Assembly: GCA_903945175.1 (NCBI GenBank)
Contig: CAJAUM010000113.1
Coordinates: 1 to 64,000 of the forward strand
DNA length: 64,000 nucleotides
Reading direction: 5' to 3'
Source: an uncultured Bacteroidales bacterium
GTDB lineage: Bacteria; Bacteroidota; Bacteroidia; Bacteroidales; FEN-979
The position numbers and the translations under genes were made by a program. Shown here in pieces: positions 50,703 to 60,000 of the stretch. How positions within the stretch are numbered: the first letter of the stretch is position 1; each line of letters opens with the position of its first letter. The notes under the pieces were generated by a model that saw nothing but the letters and a program-made list of their open reading frames with translations, was not told where the DNA came from and made no database searches.

Positions 50703-51113
50703 TTACAGGTATACCAGGGTAACGGTTTGCTTTACATCAGGGTGGAGGCTCAAGGCAACGGGACAGGTTTTCACCACATATTCAAGGATTTTCTTCTCCT
50801 TTTCCGAAAAATTTCCAGCCGGAAATGTAAGTTCAATAATGATTTCTGCAATTCGCCGGGGTGGTTCCGGAGTCATTATCTTTGTGATCACAAGTTTTGT
50901 CCCGTCAATATTGAACTTGTGGGTTTGGGCTGCCATTCCCATTACGGTTACCATGCAACTTCCCAACGCTGTGGCAACTAGGTCGGTAGGAGAGAAGTAC
51001 TCCCCCCTCCCCTGGTTGTCGGTGGGAGCATCGGTGATGAGTTTATTTCCCGAGCGGATGTGTGTCGCCTCCGTGCGGAGGTCGCCGATATAGATTGTTT
51101 CGATTGTTGCCAT
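50703..51113 (-). CDS. OsmC family protein
   Basis: YFSPTDLVATALGSCMVTVMGMAAQ and VVKTCPVALSLHPDVK, conserved OsmC Cys regions. Confidence 0.88.
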   Translation of the reverse strand: MATIETIYIGDLRTEATHIRSGNKLITDAPTDNQGRGEYFSPTDLVATALGSCMVTVMGMAAQTHKFNIDGTKLVITKIMTPEPPRRIAEIIIELTFPAGNFSEKEKKILEYVVKTCPVALSLHPDVKQTVTLVYL

Positions 51114-51130
51114 TTTTCGATTTCCGGTAA

Positions 51131-52216
51131 TTATTTATATCCGATTGCCGCATAACCAACCCAATGGTGCATATTGGCGTTGCCTGTCCTTCCCATTTTC
51201 AGATCTTCAACAGGAATTGCAGGCTGCATAATTGAATTGCTGTATCCCAACAGCATCCCTTTCAAGGGATTTGATCGCAGGTTTTGTTCCATGTAAAGCG
51301 CAGTGAGTAATCCGAAAGGCACTGCATAACGACCGCACCAGCTCCAGCGATAGGTTCGGTAATTGGTGTCCTGCACAGTGTATTCGGAAAACTGTCTGAG
51401 TTTAGGCTTTGAAATATTCCCCAGGAGACAATTGTTGATGATCTCATATTCATGGGCCAGCGCCTTGTTGTATCCGCCGCTATCGCAGCCGTAAGGTGCA
51501 TAATTCTGCCCGCCCCAATCTTCGTCTCCATAATGCACCGCATCGTTAGAAATGACGATGGCAACATCCTTGTTCCATCCGAGATTCATCTCCTGAATCA
51601 CTTTGGTAATGGCCAGAGACAGCGAAGCCGCAAGTGACTCCATTCTGCTGGACGACATGTATGGAACCAGAATCGGAACGATCTCCACTTTGCGGTTATA
51701 GTATTGCAATACCGGGATGATCGCTTCGATGGAATGTTCGGCTTGCTGAAGTGAATCGTGGATGATATAGGTCGAACGGGGCAGCTGGTTCAGGAGCTTT
51801 TCTCTGAGGATGGAGACCTTCACCGGTCCATAGGGCTCAGCCCATTGGTCAAAACTGTCAAAGACCATTTTGTCCTCCAGGCCAAACTTCCTGGCTTTAT
51901 GGGCAACCCCGATGAGGATCACCGTTGAAGCCTTCACGTTGCGTAAAACAACAGGATAGAGCCATCCTGCATAAGTATAATCATCGTGCGGACAAATCGC
52001 CACTTTCCATGGCGTGAATTTTTTTATGTCGTATTTCTTCCAGGAATCAAGGATTTTTTGACCCTGAATATTAAAAATGCGGTTCATCACTGAATCCATT
52101 TGCCATGACTGCGTTGGGAAACCAATCAAATCAACTGGTTTACGCACCTTTTCAGCCGGTTTGCTCCCAACGAGGAACATCAGGAAGATCATGAAAAACC
52201 AATTCCGGAATACCAT
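51131..52216 (-). CDS. Memo-like protein (AmmeMemoRadiSam protein B), with N-terminal signal/anchor
   Basis: VAICPHDDYTYAGWLYPVVLRNVKASTVILIGVAHKARKFG, AEHSIEAIIPVLQYY, ISNDAVHYGDEDWGGQ. ATG at 52216 gives a hydrophobic N-terminus; the track start is a GTG at 52240. Confidence 0.82.
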   Translation of the reverse strand: MVFRNWFFMIFLMFLVGSKPAEKVRKPVDLIGFPTQSWQMDSVMNRIFNIQGQKILDSWKKYDIKKFTPWKVAICPHDDYTYAGWLYPVVLRNVKASTVILIGVAHKARKFGLEDKMVFDSFDQWAEPYGPVKVSILREKLLNQLPRSTYIIHDSLQQAEHSIEAIIPVLQYYNRKVEIVPILVPYMSSSRMESLAASLSLAITKVIQEMNLGWNKDVAIVISNDAVHYGDEDWGGQNYAPYGCDSGGYNKALAHEYEIINNCLLGNISKPKLRQFSEYTVQDTNYRTYRWSWCGRYAVPFGLLTALYMEQNLRSNPLKGMLLGYSNSIMQPAIPVEDLKMGRTGNANMHHWVGYAAIGYK

Positions 52217-52236
52217 TGCGATATATGATTTTTTTG

Positions 52237-52250
52237 TCACGCGTCACGTT
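52237..52250 (-). repeat. Possible degenerate 2-unit heptamer site
   Basis: TCACGCG TCACGTT. Confidence 0.4.
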
Positions 52251-52321
52251 TTTCACTCCATCACTCACCGCAAACCTAAGTAAAATTTTGGTATTTTTGC
52301 AAAACATTTCATTCCAATCCG

Positions 52322-53059
52322 TTGCAGTCAATTTTATCGTCACAGTTGAATTTCCGCGATCTTGGCGGAATACAAACCATGAATGGCCGAAAGATCAAGC
52401 CGGGACTCTTGTTCCGTAGCGGAGATTTTTTCTCTCTGTCTCCTGAGGATATTGGGAAACTGGAAGATATGAATCTTGCAGCTATCATTGATTTGCGTGC
52501 CCGCCGCGAAATTGTAAAACGACCGGATAAGCCGGTAGGAACGGTAAGGGAGATCATTCACATTGATATTCATGACGCAGCGCGTGATAAGGCAGAAAAA
52601 TTACTGGTAGAACATGATGCTGAAGGATTGGAAAATGTCTTGACCGGGGATTACGTGCGTATGATCACCGAGCATCAGCATGATTTCAGGAGGTTCCTGG
52701 ATATATTGGCGACGACAGATCATTTGCCACTGGTTTACCATTGCGCTGCGGGGAAAGACCGTACAGGACTATCCACCGTATTCCTGTTGTCGGCACTCGG
52801 GGTGGAAATGCAGGATATCTGGGATGATTACATGGCCACAAACAAGTTTGCCGAACCATACATAAACAGCGTCATACATAAAGTCACAAAATCAGGGCTG
52901 AACGGCGAAATCCTGCGGCCTTTGCTCGAAGTGAGAAAAGAATATCTTGAAGCTGCGTTGACTGAAATTGAAAGAAAATACAGCGATTTGCAGCGTTTTG
53001 TGATCGAAGTATTGAAAGCGGATTGTGAAAAATTACAAAAGAAATATCTGGCTGTCTGA
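52322..53059 (+). CDS. Tyrosine/dual-specificity protein phosphatase
   Basis: NFRDLGGIQTMNGRKIKPGLLFRSG and VYHCAAGKDRTGLSTVFLL (CX5R). Confidence 0.88.
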   Translation: MQSILSSQLNFRDLGGIQTMNGRKIKPGLLFRSGDFFSLSPEDIGKLEDMNLAAIIDLRARREIVKRPDKPVGTVREIIHIDIHDAARDKAEKLLVEHDAEGLENVLTGDYVRMITEHQHDFRRFLDILATTDHLPLVYHCAAGKDRTGLSTVFLLSALGVEMQDIWDDYMATNKFAEPYINSVIHKVTKSGLNGEILRPLLEVRKEYLEAALTEIERKYSDLQRFVIEVLKADCEKLQKKYLAV

Positions 53060-53060
53060 A

Positions 53061-53123
53061 CTCGTCATTCGTCACTCGCCATTCGTCACTCGTCACTCGT
53101 CATTCGTCATTCGTCACTCGTCA
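53061..53123 (-). repeat. Heptamer tandem array, 9 units, overlapping the 3' end of the PEP-synthase-like gene
   Basis: + strand CTCGTCA TTCGTCA CTCGCCA TTCGTCA CTCGTCA CTCGTCA TTCGTCA TTCGTCA CTCGTCA. Confidence 0.97.
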
Positions 53124-55506
53124 TTCTTTCTATGATTCCCCTGTTTCCGTCGAGTCTCACCAATTCACCATCCTGAAGAAACCGTTTTGCACCTTTGGCT
53201 CCAACCACGGCAGGAATGCCATATTCACGGGCCACTACAGCCCCGTGTGAAAGCGGACTGCCTATTTCGGTGATCAGCCCGGCTATGATGCTGAAATAGG
53301 GGGTCCATCCGATGTCGGTAAAGGATGCCACCATAATTTCCCCCTCAAGCAATTGTTCGGCATCGGCAAGGGTATGGATGATCCTGGCCCGTCCTTCAAC
53401 GATACCGCTGCTTACAGGAGTTCCCATTAACTGTCCCTCGGTGATTTCAATTTTCACCTCCTGCTCAAGCGGCTCCGGTATGCCAAAACTGACCTCTTCG
53501 AACACAAGTTTATCCAATTCAGGTAAAATCAGGCGACGTTTGCCGGCTTTTACTTTCCATGATGGATCGTGGTCAATCAATAGATGACCGATCTCTTCAT
53601 GGGTGAGGAAATAGATCTGATCAGGGTCATCGATCAAACCCGCAGCTGACATATGTTCAGCCAGTTTCCTATATCCTTTTCGAATGGTACTTACCATTTT
53701 GATTGACAATGCTTTGGTGATTTCCCTGCGCGCTACTGCCTTGCGCGCTGTAGGAATCATGGTACGAAGGATACTTCGTTTGACAAACGACAGGTGACTG
53801 AGCGCCTCCCTGATTTCAGTGGGGACATTGTGCGACACGTGTTTTATTTCACCAATCCGAACGCGGGTTTGAAGGGTCCGTATAAGTTGCTGAGGATTCT
53901 CCTCCCATGTTTTCTCCCTGAGCTCCGATTCACGCACACACCGGTGGCCGTGTCGTTCGATGAAGGCTAAGAATTGCCTGGCTATTTCGTGAGGTGCATC
54001 AAGCCTGAGCATGGATAACGCTTCAGAAGGGGAGGAGGCGATAAACTTTGCTGAAAATTGATCATCCTTGCGGATCAGCGATGCAAAACGCTCCAGAGAT
54101 TTTACCGCATCGGCGCTTTCGATTTCCGGAATATCCATGAGGAGCATGGTGGCGATGTGGTGGTCCTCTGCCGTTGGAAAACGCTTGTCGCCGGTCATGA
54201 TGCGCATGAAGGCTGAATAAAGGGTTCCTGACTGGGCGGAGGTGCCCAAATGATGCCCGAAACCAATCCCAAGCTGGAATCGCGCTTTTTCCAGCTTTGC
54301 ATGCATCTGTTGCATGGTGCAGTTGGTATCAATCCTGAAACCGGACTCCAGTTTCTTCAGGCGCTCAAGGTGCTTAACCGCGCTCGCCGTATTGATGAGC
54401 TGGCGAAAGAAGTTCATCACCCTCACCGGCCACATCACCTCCGCTTTGGCTTCAATTCCGGGAAATACTTTGCCGCTGAGGGCAAACTGCACATCAGAGG
54501 CTTTATTGAGCCACACATTTTTAGGATAATCCATCATGTGACTCATGTTGATAAACAGCCGGTTATAAAACATCTGGATGTAACGGGGAGCAGTGCGGTC
54601 TTTCAGTTTAAAGGCACCTGCCCGCTGGGCCAATATGGTCATGCCATAGTCGATGGCTTCGGCGGTGACTGACCAGGTGAGGGGAGTAGCAACCCCTGGC
54701 ATCATCTCTCCGATATTCCCGAGTGTCCAGATATTATCACACTGCCCTTTGACAGTATCCAGTTCGTTGTAATGCACCTCATCGAGCGTAGTGACCGGCC
54801 TTACCTGGAGCCAGTGTAAAATGCCTTGATGATCGATGACCCATTCAAGATCGATTGGTTGTTTGATGTGGTTTTCAGCATAGAGCGTCCCATCCAGGAT
54901 CTCCTTCAGGTGTGTTTCATCAAGCAGCCGGCCATTTTTGCTGACCTCTGTTCCAAGATTCGAACCGCTCCGGTAAATTTCGTAGTGATGTGCATCCTTC
55001 ATGCCGCTCACCAATTCTTCTCCTTTTCCGGTGACGGCATTGACCATGATCTTATCACGGCGATTGTTAACAGGGTTTACTGAAAATACAACCCCGGCCA
55101 CGCGTGCATCCACCATGTTCTGAAGGATTACGGAAATGCGCAGGTCAGCATCCGATAGCAGGTTTCCTGAGTAGGACCTTACCCGCCTGGCTCCGGCGGC
55201 AGTAATGCATTTATGGATGGCATCTTTGATCTCTTCGAATGAATTCAGATCGAGAAAAGTTTCGAATTGACCGGCGAAGGAAGCGGCGTTCCCATCTTCG
55301 CTTACCGCTGATGAACGAACGGCTTTGGGCCCATCGCCCAACCTGGTAAGGCATGCCCGGAGAAGTTCATTGTCAATCTTTTGATTCTCAGGATGTATCA
55401 GCACAAATGCTTCAGGAACTCTGAAACCCAGGTTCTTGAGCAACTGCAATCCTTTCGCTTTCCCCCCAACCGGTTCGTCTTGTATATCTTGAATAAACTT
55501 GATCAA
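53107..55506 (-). CDS. PEP/pyruvate-binding domain protein (PEP synthase / rifampin phosphotransferase-like)
   Basis: N-terminal GGKAKGLQLLKNLGFRVPEAFVL, VRSSAVSEDGNAASFAGQFETFLDL; C-terminal phospho-His domain GSPLSHGAVVAREYGIPAVVGAKGA. Confidence 0.85.
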   Translation of the reverse strand: MIKFIQDIQDEPVGGKAKGLQLLKNLGFRVPEAFVLIHPENQKIDNELLRACLTRLGDGPKAVRSSAVSEDGNAASFAGQFETFLDLNSFEEIKDAIHKCITAAGARRVRSYSGNLLSDADLRISVILQNMVDARVAGVVFSVNPVNNRRDKIMVNAVTGKGEELVSGMKDAHHYEIYRSGSNLGTEVSKNGRLLDETHLKEILDGTLYAENHIKQPIDLEWVIDHQGILHWLQVRPVTTLDEVHYNELDTVKGQCDNIWTLGNIGEMMPGVATPLTWSVTAEAIDYGMTILAQRAGAFKLKDRTAPRYIQMFYNRLFINMSHMMDYPKNVWLNKASDVQFALSGKVFPGIEAKAEVMWPVRVMNFFRQLINTASAVKHLERLKKLESGFRIDTNCTMQQMHAKLEKARFQLGIGFGHHLGTSAQSGTLYSAFMRIMTGDKRFPTAEDHHIATMLLMDIPEIESADAVKSLERFASLIRKDDQFSAKFIASSPSEALSMLRLDAPHEIARQFLAFIERHGHRCVRESELREKTWEENPQQLIRTLQTRVRIGEIKHVSHNVPTEIREALSHLSFVKRSILRTMIPTARKAVARREITKALSIKMVSTIRKGYRKLAEHMSAAGLIDDPDQIYFLTHEEIGHLLIDHDPSWKVKAGKRRLILPELDKLVFEEVSFGIPEPLEQEVKIEITEGQLMGTPVSSGIVEGRARIIHTLADAEQLLEGEIMVASFTDIGWTPYFSIIAGLITEIGSPLSHGAVVAREYGIPAVVGAKGAKRFLQDGELVRLDGNRGIIERMTSDE

Positions 55507-55555
55507 CCTTTCGAATTATGCCGTCAAACATTAATTTTTATTGATTCCCCGCATT

Positions 55556-56566
55556 TCAGATCTGATATTTGTCGGCATGAAAACCGAACTCAACCATGCC
55601 AACTCCATCAATGCCATCGAATTTGTAGGTGCCGATGCCTTCACGCATCATGTATTTGCCATCATGCAGGTAGGGGAACTCTCCATGACGCTGGAATTCA
55701 AGCTGATGAATTTTTCCGCTTCGGGTTTTAATTTCAATGATTCCATGATCGGGAAGAAGCTTCTCTCTCGAAACGGTCTCCAGATCAGTACATTCAACTA
55801 TCGCATCGGTAGTGCCATCAGCAGCCGTAATAAAACCGGCCGTAAGCCTTCCGAGGAACTGCCACTTGATGGTGGTCACGGTCCAATGAATGCCAGCGTC
55901 AGAGACCCCGGTAATCCAGTAATGCCGGTCCCAGGTAATCCAGTTCCGCGAACCAAAAGAGTGGTCGCGTGAAGCCATCATGTTCAGATTAAATATTTTG
56001 TCATCCAATGTGATGGTCCCTTTGAATCTTCCGGTTTGTTCATAATGTACCTGGTGGGTGTCTTTCATGTGGAAGAAAAATTCCCTGGTCCATTTTTCAG
56101 AGGCAATGGCTTTTGCAATGGCAGTATGATCTGAGCTTTTGGCAAAATCATAAATGGGGTGGTCGCCGGTAAACACCATATTCGCTTTACATGCATGGGC
56201 TATGCCGGCACGGTCGTAAACGACGCCTTCGAAAGTGACCCTCCAGATTTTACCGGTTTCGATCGGTTCCCATTTTAGTGAGCCTTGCTGAAATCCGACG
56301 CCTTCATCGCCTGGCGAATTCCTGATTCCGAAATATCCGTGGTCTTTTAAAAAGAAATCAAACCAAAATTCATTGGCTCGTTTCGGTTTGCGAAAGGCCA
56401 TGCGCGTGATAAAGGCATTTCCCTGCTTGTCACCACCATAAAAATATGAACTGTCGTTGGGGTAAGGTTGGTTGTTGTCGACATGTTTCTCTTCAAGGTA
56501 GTCGACCGGGAACTGCCGGCTTTTGGTTCGTTTGACCATGAGCCTGGCAATGAATTGTTTGAGCAT
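55556..56566 (-). CDS. Lipocalin/AttH-like hypothetical protein
   Basis: YFYGGDKQGNAFITRMAFRKPKRANEFWFDF, EQTGRFKGTITLDDKIFNLNMMASRDHSFGSRNW; precedes the PEP-synthase-like gene on the same strand. Confidence 0.55.
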   Translation of the reverse strand: MLKQFIARLMVKRTKSRQFPVDYLEEKHVDNNQPYPNDSSYFYGGDKQGNAFITRMAFRKPKRANEFWFDFFLKDHGYFGIRNSPGDEGVGFQQGSLKWEPIETGKIWRVTFEGVVYDRAGIAHACKANMVFTGDHPIYDFAKSSDHTAIAKAIASEKWTREFFFHMKDTHQVHYEQTGRFKGTITLDDKIFNLNMMASRDHSFGSRNWITWDRHYWITGVSDAGIHWTVTTIKWQFLGRLTAGFITAADGTTDAIVECTDLETVSREKLLPDHGIIEIKTRSGKIHQLEFQRHGEFPYLHDGKYMMREGIGTYKFDGIDGVGMVEFGFHADKYQI

Positions 56567-56614
56567 TATTTAGTTTGATTTGGGGGTGCAAATTTAATAA
56601 TTAATCAGATGGAT

Positions 56615-58549
56615 TTAGGGCCTTTTTTTTGATTTTGGTTTGCGATCTTTTGCAGGGTATGACCGGTCTTCGCGCCCTTTTAACATCTCATCTTCCCATG
56701 GTTTGCGTTTCTTTTCCGGATCTGTACTCTCCTGTTTTTCTTTTGTCTTGTATGTTTTTTCTGAGCTTTTGGATTCTTTTGAGCCACGGTACTCCTTCCC
56801 CTCTCTGAAATCCTTACCGCCTTTGAACTCTTTTTTGCCTTTAAAGTTATCCTTCTTGCCAAAGGTTCTTTTTTCGTTCGCAATTACCTGAGCCTGACCA
56901 GAGGCTATGTCAACAGAGAGATTTGAACCTTTGAATTCGGCTTCACTAAGCGACTGGGCAAGAAATTTGGCATATTCGGTATCCACTTCAAAAATCCCGT
57001 CGTTTTTCCCAAGGCTGATATCTCCGATGCGGATTCTTTTCCCCGGGCTGCTTGCATTGATCAGTTCAATGAGGGTATTTGGATAGAGGCCGTCGGCTTT
57101 ACCCACGTTGATCGCAAGGCGTGTAAATGCAGTTACCTCCTTACGGGAATCACTGCGGCCTCCTTTGTCACGGAAGGATTCCTTACCACCTTTATCCCTG
57201 AAGGCTTCACGGCCCTTTTCTTCATAAACATTGATGTCCTTCGCATGTCGGTAGTATTCAAGGAAACGGTTGAACTCAAGCGCCACAAAACGCTTTATGA
57301 CATCCTCTTTTTCAAGCCATTCCAACTTTTTGTAGATGGCAGGGAGGAACGGATCAATTTCGGCATGTTCGATTTCTACATTTTCCATTTTATTGATCAG
57401 GTTGAATAGCTGCTTTTCACAGATTTCACGCCCGCCAGGAACTTTTGCCGCAATAAATGGCTTATTGATCAGTTTTTCGATTTGCCTGATATAATGTTTT
57501 TCTTTCAGGTTGATGATGGCTATGGATGTTCCCGCTTTTCCGGCACGCCCGGTCCTTCCGCTGCGGTGTGTGTATGCCGAAAGGTCGTCCGGAAGCGCAT
57601 AATTGATGATGTGGGTGAGGTCGTTCACATCCAGTCCGCGGGCTGCGACGTCTGTTGCAACCAGCAGTTGCACGTGCCTGATCCTGAATTTTTGCATAAC
57701 GCTGTCGCGCTGTACCTGCGACAAATCGCCGTGAAGTGCTTCCGCATTGTAGCCATCGCCAATCAGTTTGTCAGCAATTTCCTGGGTATCGATGCGGGTG
57801 CGGCAAAATACAATACCGTAGATGGAGGGATAAAAGTCAACAATACGTTTCAATGCGGTGTATTTATCCCTGGCATGCACCGTATAGTATAGATGCTTAA
57901 TATTTTCAGCGCCTGCGTTGCGATCACCAATGGTTATCTCAACTGGATTTTTCATGTAATTTTTAGCAATGGCAGCTACCTCCCTGGGCATGGTGGCCGA
58001 AAACAGGAGTGTGTTCCGGTTTTCCGGTACTTCGGCAAGAATTTCGTTGATGCTTTCCTGAAAACCCATATTGAGCATTTCATCTGCTTCATCAAGGACT
58101 ACGGAATGAACATCACGCAGTTTGATTGCTTTCCGATGCATCAGGTCGATCAATCGCCCCGGAGTGGCTACAACGATCTGAACTCCTCTTTTCAAGGCTT
58201 TTATCTGAACGTCGTAGCTGCTGCCGCCGTAAACCGGAAGCACGTGAAGATCGTCAATGTATTTTGCAAAATCGTTGAGGTCGCCGGCGATCTGTACGCA
58301 TAATTCCCTGGTAGGAGAAAGGATGAGCACCTGCGGAAGTGCATTGTCCGTATCAATTTGCTGGATCAGGGGCAGTCCATAGGCTGCAGTTTTTCCAGTG
58401 CCCGTCTGTGCCAGGGCAACAATATCAGTTTTTTCGCCCAAAAGCAATGGGATTACTTTCTGCTGCACAGGCATTGGAACTTCAAAACCCAGATCAACCA
58501 GGGCCAGCACGATTTCTTTGCTTATGCCCAATTCTTCAAATGTAACCAT
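56615..58549 (-). CDS. DEAD-box RNA helicase with DbpA-like C-terminal RNA-binding domain and basic tail
   Basis: AQTGTGKTAAYGLPL, VVLDEADEMLNMGF, LLFSATMP, ATDVAARGLDV, HRSGRTGRAG; C-terminal Lys/Gly/Arg-rich repeats. Confidence 0.93.
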   Translation of the reverse strand: MVTFEELGISKEIVLALVDLGFEVPMPVQQKVIPLLLGEKTDIVALAQTGTGKTAAYGLPLIQQIDTDNALPQVLILSPTRELCVQIAGDLNDFAKYIDDLHVLPVYGGSSYDVQIKALKRGVQIVVATPGRLIDLMHRKAIKLRDVHSVVLDEADEMLNMGFQESINEILAEVPENRNTLLFSATMPREVAAIAKNYMKNPVEITIGDRNAGAENIKHLYYTVHARDKYTALKRIVDFYPSIYGIVFCRTRIDTQEIADKLIGDGYNAEALHGDLSQVQRDSVMQKFRIRHVQLLVATDVAARGLDVNDLTHIINYALPDDLSAYTHRSGRTGRAGKAGTSIAIINLKEKHYIRQIEKLINKPFIAAKVPGGREICEKQLFNLINKMENVEIEHAEIDPFLPAIYKKLEWLEKEDVIKRFVALEFNRFLEYYRHAKDINVYEEKGREAFRDKGGKESFRDKGGRSDSRKEVTAFTRLAINVGKADGLYPNTLIELINASSPGKRIRIGDISLGKNDGIFEVDTEYAKFLAQSLSEAEFKGSNLSVDIASGQAQVIANEKRTFGKKDNFKGKKEFKGGKDFREGKEYRGSKESKSSEKTYKTKEKQESTDPEKKRKPWEDEMLKGREDRSYPAKDRKPKSKKRP

Positions 58550-58572
58550 GTAATTTTTTTATTAGTAATCGT

Positions 58573-60000
58573 TTACTCTTTTCTTAATACTACATATTTG
58601 ATTTCGCGGCCATCATCCCAGGCTGAAAAATTGATCTCACGCACCAACCCGGGAGTTTTTAGCAACGCGTCAAGTGCGATGTTGGTCTCCACAACAGCAA
58701 ACCAGTTATCCCAAACCACCTGATCGCCAGGCTGCAACAAAGCGAGGTTTTGCCAGGTAAGGTCCTGACGACGCCCGACATCGAAATGGTCAAGATTTAG
58801 TGCTTCGCTGAGATAGGGATCCGTATATAAAAACGTATGCCGTTCGTAAAGGGGATTTGTTTTCACGTGTGCAGCAACGGCACCGGCCATGGTCTGTTTC
58901 ATGGTCAGCTTCATCTCTTTTTCAAAGTTGATCGCTGCCGGGTTGCCTGTAAAGGGAAATATTACAACATAGGCCAAAAGGAGTCCTCCTGCAATGTAAT
59001 TGACGATTTTCTTCCCTGATAAAAATTCGAACGTAAGCAAGTTGTATCCTCTTAAGGCCATAAGGCTGATCAATGGGGCAACTCCAAGAAGGACACGTTT
59101 TAATCCCATGGAGTTGAAAATTCCTAAATTCCAGAACAATGAATGGGCAATAAAAAAAAGAAAAAAACCGATGAAAACCAGGATTGTTTCGTTTTGTGAC
59201 AATTTAATGTTTTTTTTGATCCAGTGCCATGGATAACTGAAAATTCCGGCAGCCAGCAACAGATAAAGTGGAATTCCAATCACATAATTAAGCTGAATGG
59301 CGAAATGCATCAGCGGACCGCTTCCATATTTCGGTTCCAGGCTTGAATAGGGGATCTTGCTGAAAACCCAAAAAAAGTCATGGTGAACAAAGTATCCTGC
59401 GATTGCATAAACCAGATGTCCGCTCAGCAGCAAGGGAATATACTTCCATTGTTTATTTAACAGCAACCAGGTCCCAAAGACCACCAGGATGAGTAAACCT
59501 TCGGAGCGGACAAAGGGCATAAGCGAAGCCACCACCGATGCAGCAATGTATTGCTTGCGAATCGCAAGGAAAATAGCACCGATGAGGAAAAGGGCAAAAA
59601 GTGGTTCCGTGAGCCCTGAAAATGTCAGGATATAATTCAGCGGCATACAGATCAGGAATACGATAACAAGCCATGGGTTCGGTATGTGCAGTGCCCGTGC
59701 AGTCAGGTAAGTCAGGTGCATTGACAGCAGGGAGACAGAAAGATTGAACAATTTCATTCCAACAAATCCGAACTGGGCGAATGGCGAACTGATCAGCACG
59801 AACATGGGTTTGGCCCAGTGATCAAAGTAAAGTTCAGGATGAATGGGGGCATAACGGGCAAAAAGGTAATGCATGATGCTGTCACCATGATCACCGGTGC
59901 CATTAAAAAACACGATGGTCGTGATACCTGCCAATGCATATACTAAAAGCAGCAGGTAAATTGCATGCTGTTGAAAATATTGTAAAAGCTTGTCTCTCAT
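58573..60000 (-). CDS. Polytopic membrane protein, GT-C mannosyltransferase-like
   Basis: About 10 hydrophobic segments; early loop acidic motif NGTGDHGDSIMHYLFARYAPIHPELYFDHWAKP. Confidence 0.6.
   Translation of the reverse strand: MRDKLLQYFQQHAIYLLLLVYALAGITTIVFFNGTGDHGDSIMHYLFARYAPIHPELYFDHWAKPMFVLISSPFAQFGFVGMKLFNLSVSLLSMHLTYLTARALHIPNPWLVIVFLICMPLNYILTFSGLTEPLFALFLIGAIFLAIRKQYIAASVVASLMPFVRSEGLLILVVFGTWLLLNKQWKYIPLLLSGHLVYAIAGYFVHHDFFWVFSKIPYSSLEPKYGSGPLMHFAIQLNYVIGIPLYLLLAAGIFSYPWHWIKKNIKLSQNETILVFIGFFLFFIAHSLFWNLGIFNSMGLKRVLLGVAPLISLMALRGYNLLTFEFLSGKKIVNYIAGGLLLAYVVIFPFTGNPAAINFEKEMKLTMKQTMAGAVAAHVKTNPLYERHTFLYTDPYLSEALNLDHFDVGRRQDLTWQNLALLQPGDQVVWDNWFAVVETNIALDALLKTPGLVREINFSAWDDGREIKYVVLRKE

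Noticed and set aside
56680-57250. Low-complexity Lys/Gly/Arg repeats at the DEAD-box helicase C-terminus as a novel feature
   Set aside because: Basic repetitive tails are common in bacterial DEAD-box helicases.
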